DNA from: Duodenibacillus sp964509205
GTDB lineage: Bacteria; Pseudomonadota; Gammaproteobacteria; Burkholderiales; Burkholderiaceae_F
Length of the DNA stretch: 64,000 nucleotides
Reading direction: 5' to 3'
Assembly (NCBI GenBank): GCA_964509205.1
Contig: CAZDVW010000008.1
Span: 3,960-67,959 of the forward strand
Below are positions 61,657 to 64,000 of this stretch, piece by piece (position 1 is the first letter of the stretch; every line of letters starts with the position of its first letter). The translations under genes and the position numbers were made by a program. The notes beneath the pieces were generated by a model, which ran no database searches, was not told the origin of the DNA, and was given only the letters and a program-made list of their open reading frames with translations.

Positions 61657-61685
61657 ATTATCCTAGACTTTTTCAAGATTTGCAA
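61657..61685 (-). promoter_or_regulatory. Promoter of the antisense cassette
   Basis: On the minus strand TTGCAA, exactly 17 nt, GATAAT: a good sigma-70 promoter 50 nt before the first cassette gene. A TTGA...TCAA dyad (TTGATTAAAGTCAA, 61700-61713) lies just upstream of the -35 box. Confidence 0.7.
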
Positions 61686-61699
61686 GGGCAATGTGATGT

Positions 61700-61713
61700 T
61701 TGATTAAAGTCAA
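61700..61713. promoter_or_regulatory. TTGATTAAAGTCAA dyad, candidate operator of the cassette
   Basis: Near-palindrome matching 12 of 14 bases of the perfect palindrome at 49062-49075 beside the leftward promoter. It may bind the same regulator. Confidence 0.35.
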
Positions 61714-61809
61714 AAAAAATGTCATTTCAGTTAAAAATTTACGGTGTGCGCTCATCTCGAAAAAAAAGTGACAAATTCTCAAGAAAGACATTGAGAAGAG
61801 GAAAACGGC

Positions 61810-64000
61810 ATGTTTTTCGACCAAATTTTTAATTCCGGGGCGCAGCGAGATATTTCTGAAGCGACGGCTCAGCAGTGGGCTGATGCGACATGGGGCGCAG
61901 GCAATCGGCCGATCGAGCCGGCCGAGGATATGTCGGACCAGTACAACACGAAATTGTCTGACGAGCAGGAAGGTCAATTCCTACAGTGGGCGCGCGATAA
62001 CGGGCGAGAAAACGACGTCCGAGACTACGACCTGCGCGGCGCATGGCTCGAAATACAAAATGGCAGCATGTCAGAGGATGACAGGGGACATCTGGGCGAC
62101 AGGTATAAAAAGCCGAATCATCCGACTTTTTCTGCTGAGTCAATCTACAACGGCGAGGGCGGAGTTACCGGCGGCGAGTGGACGACCGTCAATGGCGTCC
62201 AGACCTATACGCCCGGCAGGAAACTCACTCGAAATCAGGCAGAGCGTCTGAGGGAATATTTCGAGCAGTATGAGGTCGGGTCCGTTTTAAATCTCGATGG
62301 CAAAGTTTTCGATGACGAGCCGAGAGACAACCGGATTCAGGCTCCTCGGGATCCGAGCCTTTTCGACGGGGTCCTGTCGGACGCATGGAAAGCCATCCCG
62401 AATGCCGCTGTCCGAATGGGGACGACGGCTCTGACAGTAGCATCAGAACTCATGCCGGAGCACGGCAATGCTCAGAATCGCGCGTGGATTCGAGAAAACA
62501 TCATCAAGAGCATGCGAGAGAGTGCTGTCAAACTCGATGAGTGGAATCGGAAGAATCTCGGTCCGGATCCGGAGGAGATGGGAAAGGCAACGCAGGTTAT
62601 CTATGGCCTCTTAAACACGCTGCCTGAAATCGCCGTCATGATGAGCGGCGTCGGATCGGTCGCTCGCCTTGCACTCGGCGCAGGATACAAAGCCTCTCGG
62701 ACATCTCTTGCTGTCGGCTCGGCGCTTTTCGGAACTGACCTCGGAGTGGCAGAGCGAAATCGCTTGCTTTCTGAAGACGTCGATCCGTCAACCGCACGAA
62801 TCGCCGGCTGGACGTCGGGCGTTTTAAATACCGTCGGCGTTGCCATTCCGCCTTTCCTCGGCGCTTCTCGGACATGGTCTGCCATTTACGGCGCAGGGAC
62901 GAACGTCGGATTGAACATAGCCGAAATTCAGGGCATTAAATTCATCCTAGAGAACTCCAACTATGCGCAATTGGCGCAGCAGTATGAATTAAATATCGTA
63001 GATTCCGTGGTAGCAGCAGGAATGGGCGCAGCAATGGGCGCCGCATTTTGGAGAAATCCGACTGCCGTCAAATACGAAAAAGCGCAATTGCGCCTGAAGG
63101 ATCGGTATCGCAAGGATCTCATGGATGGCGGGGTTTTCTCAAAAGAAGAGAGCGATGTTCAGGCTGACATTAACTCGCGAGCGGTGATGTCGCTGGCAAG
63201 AGCCAACGGCATTGCGCCGGATCAGATTGATAGTTTTGCCGCGAAGATCACGTGGTCGAAAGACAGCAAGAGTCTCAGCGTGCCGGGTGAATATGCCATG
63301 CCGTTTACGCAGGGCAGAGAGTGGCAGTTCGGCGACAGAGCGGAGAAGAATCCGGATTACAAGGTTAAGGTTGTCCGATTAGAAAAAGAGAATGCTCCTA
63401 TCCCAAACAATCAAGGACTGGCCGAATTAATTGAATCGTACAGAGGAGAGAACGGAGTTCGGCTAGAGAACGACACAACGGGTTGGCACTTTAGCATTAG
63501 TTCTAATGACAAAAATGAAATTATTCATGCCATCGCGAACAGAGAGAGTGGAACGCCGGGTCGTATGGCAATGGTTTCTGTTCTGAAGAATCTTCCTGCT
63601 GTCGTAAAGAATGCCTTTCCTGCTGAAAGTTATCGAGATATAAAAGCGCCACAGGGAGTAAGAGGAGTTGATGAGAGCCTAAAGGGTGTCCATAGGTTCT
63701 ATTCGCCGGTTGTTGTTGGGGACGGTGAATATCTTGTCAAGATTACCGTCAAGGATCGCGCATCGGATGGCGGAAAGAAGAGCAAAGATCGCTTATCTGT
63801 TTACCAGATTGTCGGAGTTGAAATAGAAAAGGCTCAGCCGAAAGCCGAGCCTGTTTCCTCTGGAAAGGTAACGGATGCCTCGGCGGAGGGAAGTTCCGTA
63901 GACGCATCCCTAAAAAATCCTGTCGCATCACGTTACCCATCAGATGAGATCACTGTACGTGAAATGTTGTCCGGTGTCAAGCGTGATGGCGATGTAATTT
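61810..64000 (+). CDS. Very large polyvalent phage protein, 3' end cut
   Basis: At least 730 residues; open to the right edge. Starts MFFDQIFNSGAQRDISEATA with AGAGGA ahead. The first 200 residues are soluble and polar. From about 200 to 420 there are Gly/Ala-rich hydrophobic helices (LPEIAVMMSGVGSVARLALGAG, SVVAAGMGAAMGAAFW) suited to membrane or core insertion. From about 590 a compact beta-rich domain (ESLKGVHRFYSPVVVGDGEYLVKITVKDR, YQIVGVEIEKA) resembles domains carried by giant phage polyproteins and polymorphic toxins. Enzymatic parts probably lie beyond the edge. Function unknown. Confidence 0.75.
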   Translation, partial: MFFDQIFNSGAQRDISEATAQQWADATWGAGNRPIEPAEDMSDQYNTKLSDEQEGQFLQWARDNGRENDVRDYDLRGAWLEIQNGSMSEDDRGHLGDRYKKPNHPTFSAESIYNGEGGVTGGEWTTVNGVQTYTPGRKLTRNQAERLREYFEQYEVGSVLNLDGKVFDDEPRDNRIQAPRDPSLFDGVLSDAWKAIPNAAVRMGTTALTVASELMPEHGNAQNRAWIRENIIKSMRESAVKLDEWNRKNLGPDPEEMGKATQVIYGLLNTLPEIAVMMSGVGSVARLALGAGYKASRTSLAVGSALFGTDLGVAERNRLLSEDVDPSTARIAGWTSGVLNTVGVAIPPFLGASRTWSAIYGAGTNVGLNIAEIQGIKFILENSNYAQLAQQYELNIVDSVVAAGMGAAMGAAFWRNPTAVKYEKAQLRLKDRYRKDLMDGGVFSKEESDVQADINSRAVMSLARANGIAPDQIDSFAAKITWSKDSKSLSVPGEYAMPFTQGREWQFGDRAEKNPDYKVKVVRLEKENAPIPNNQGLAELIESYRGENGVRLENDTTGWHFSISSNDKNEIIHAIANRESGTPGRMAMVSVLKNLPAVVKNAFPAESYRDIKAPQGVRGVDESLKGVHRFYSPVVVGDGEYLVKITVKDRASDGGKKSKDRLSVYQIVGVEIEKAQPKAEPVSSGKVTDASAEGSSVDASLKNPVASRYPSDEITVREMLSGVKRDGDVI

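Overview
The window looks like a piece of a Burkholderiales chromosome, most likely a gut Sutterellaceae (Sutterella/Parasutterella type). This is inferred from gene order and protein character, not from a 16S gene. The supports are the purD-nadD-rsfS-rlmH-maf run, the purM / hda-HAD-pcnB-folK run, moderate GC, and two very large autotransporters. There are two parts: chromosome at 1-42384, and a prophage from just behind a tRNA-Leu(CAA) to past the right edge.

Chromosomal part. A giant autotransporter, cut by the left edge, runs to 7967. Next come an unusual 26-bp inverted-repeat element, a small unknown protein, a UspA-type stress protein and an RND pump pair (membrane fusion protein plus inner-membrane pump, no outer-membrane partner beside it). 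A long minus-strand block follows: aminopeptidase P, lipoprotein, rhlE, maf, rlmH, rsfS, nadD, purD and yebC. Many of its genes overlap by 1-4 nt, so translation is probably coupled. Then come lgt, rsmE, transketolase and phosphoglycerate kinase. A second autotransporter at 27320-30650 has its signal peptide in a different frame from its passenger, with a C10 tract at the junction; this is best read as a phase-variable gene in the OFF state. It is followed by a DedA protein, a secreted SGNH-type hydrolase, an NSS-family symporter, mutL-miaA, purM, hda-HAD-pcnB-folK and a DUF486 protein.

Prophage part (42385 to beyond 64000). A tyrosine integrase lies next to the tRNA. A leftward early operon follows, with several very small proteins, an AlpA-like protein, SSB, a putative annealing protein and a YqaJ-type exonuclease. 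The immunity region has a CI-like S24 repressor and a Cro-like protein, with divergent promoters. The rightward replication module holds an O-like protein with six helically phased GTYGAC hexamers inside its gene (candidate origin), a P-like protein, MazG-like and RusA proteins. The packaging and virion genes follow: TerS, TerL, GNAT, cupin-like, a podovirus-type head-tail connector/portal, internal virion proteins and a very large polyvalent protein cut by the right edge. A three-gene cassette on the opposite strand, with its own promoter, sits inside the virion module and looks like a moron. No major capsid, tail fibre or lysis gene is seen, so the prophage is incomplete in this window.

Main points for a second look: the C10 phase-variation switch, the GTYGAC array as an origin, the antisense moron cassette with a possible repressor-like operator, and the truncated polyvalent protein.
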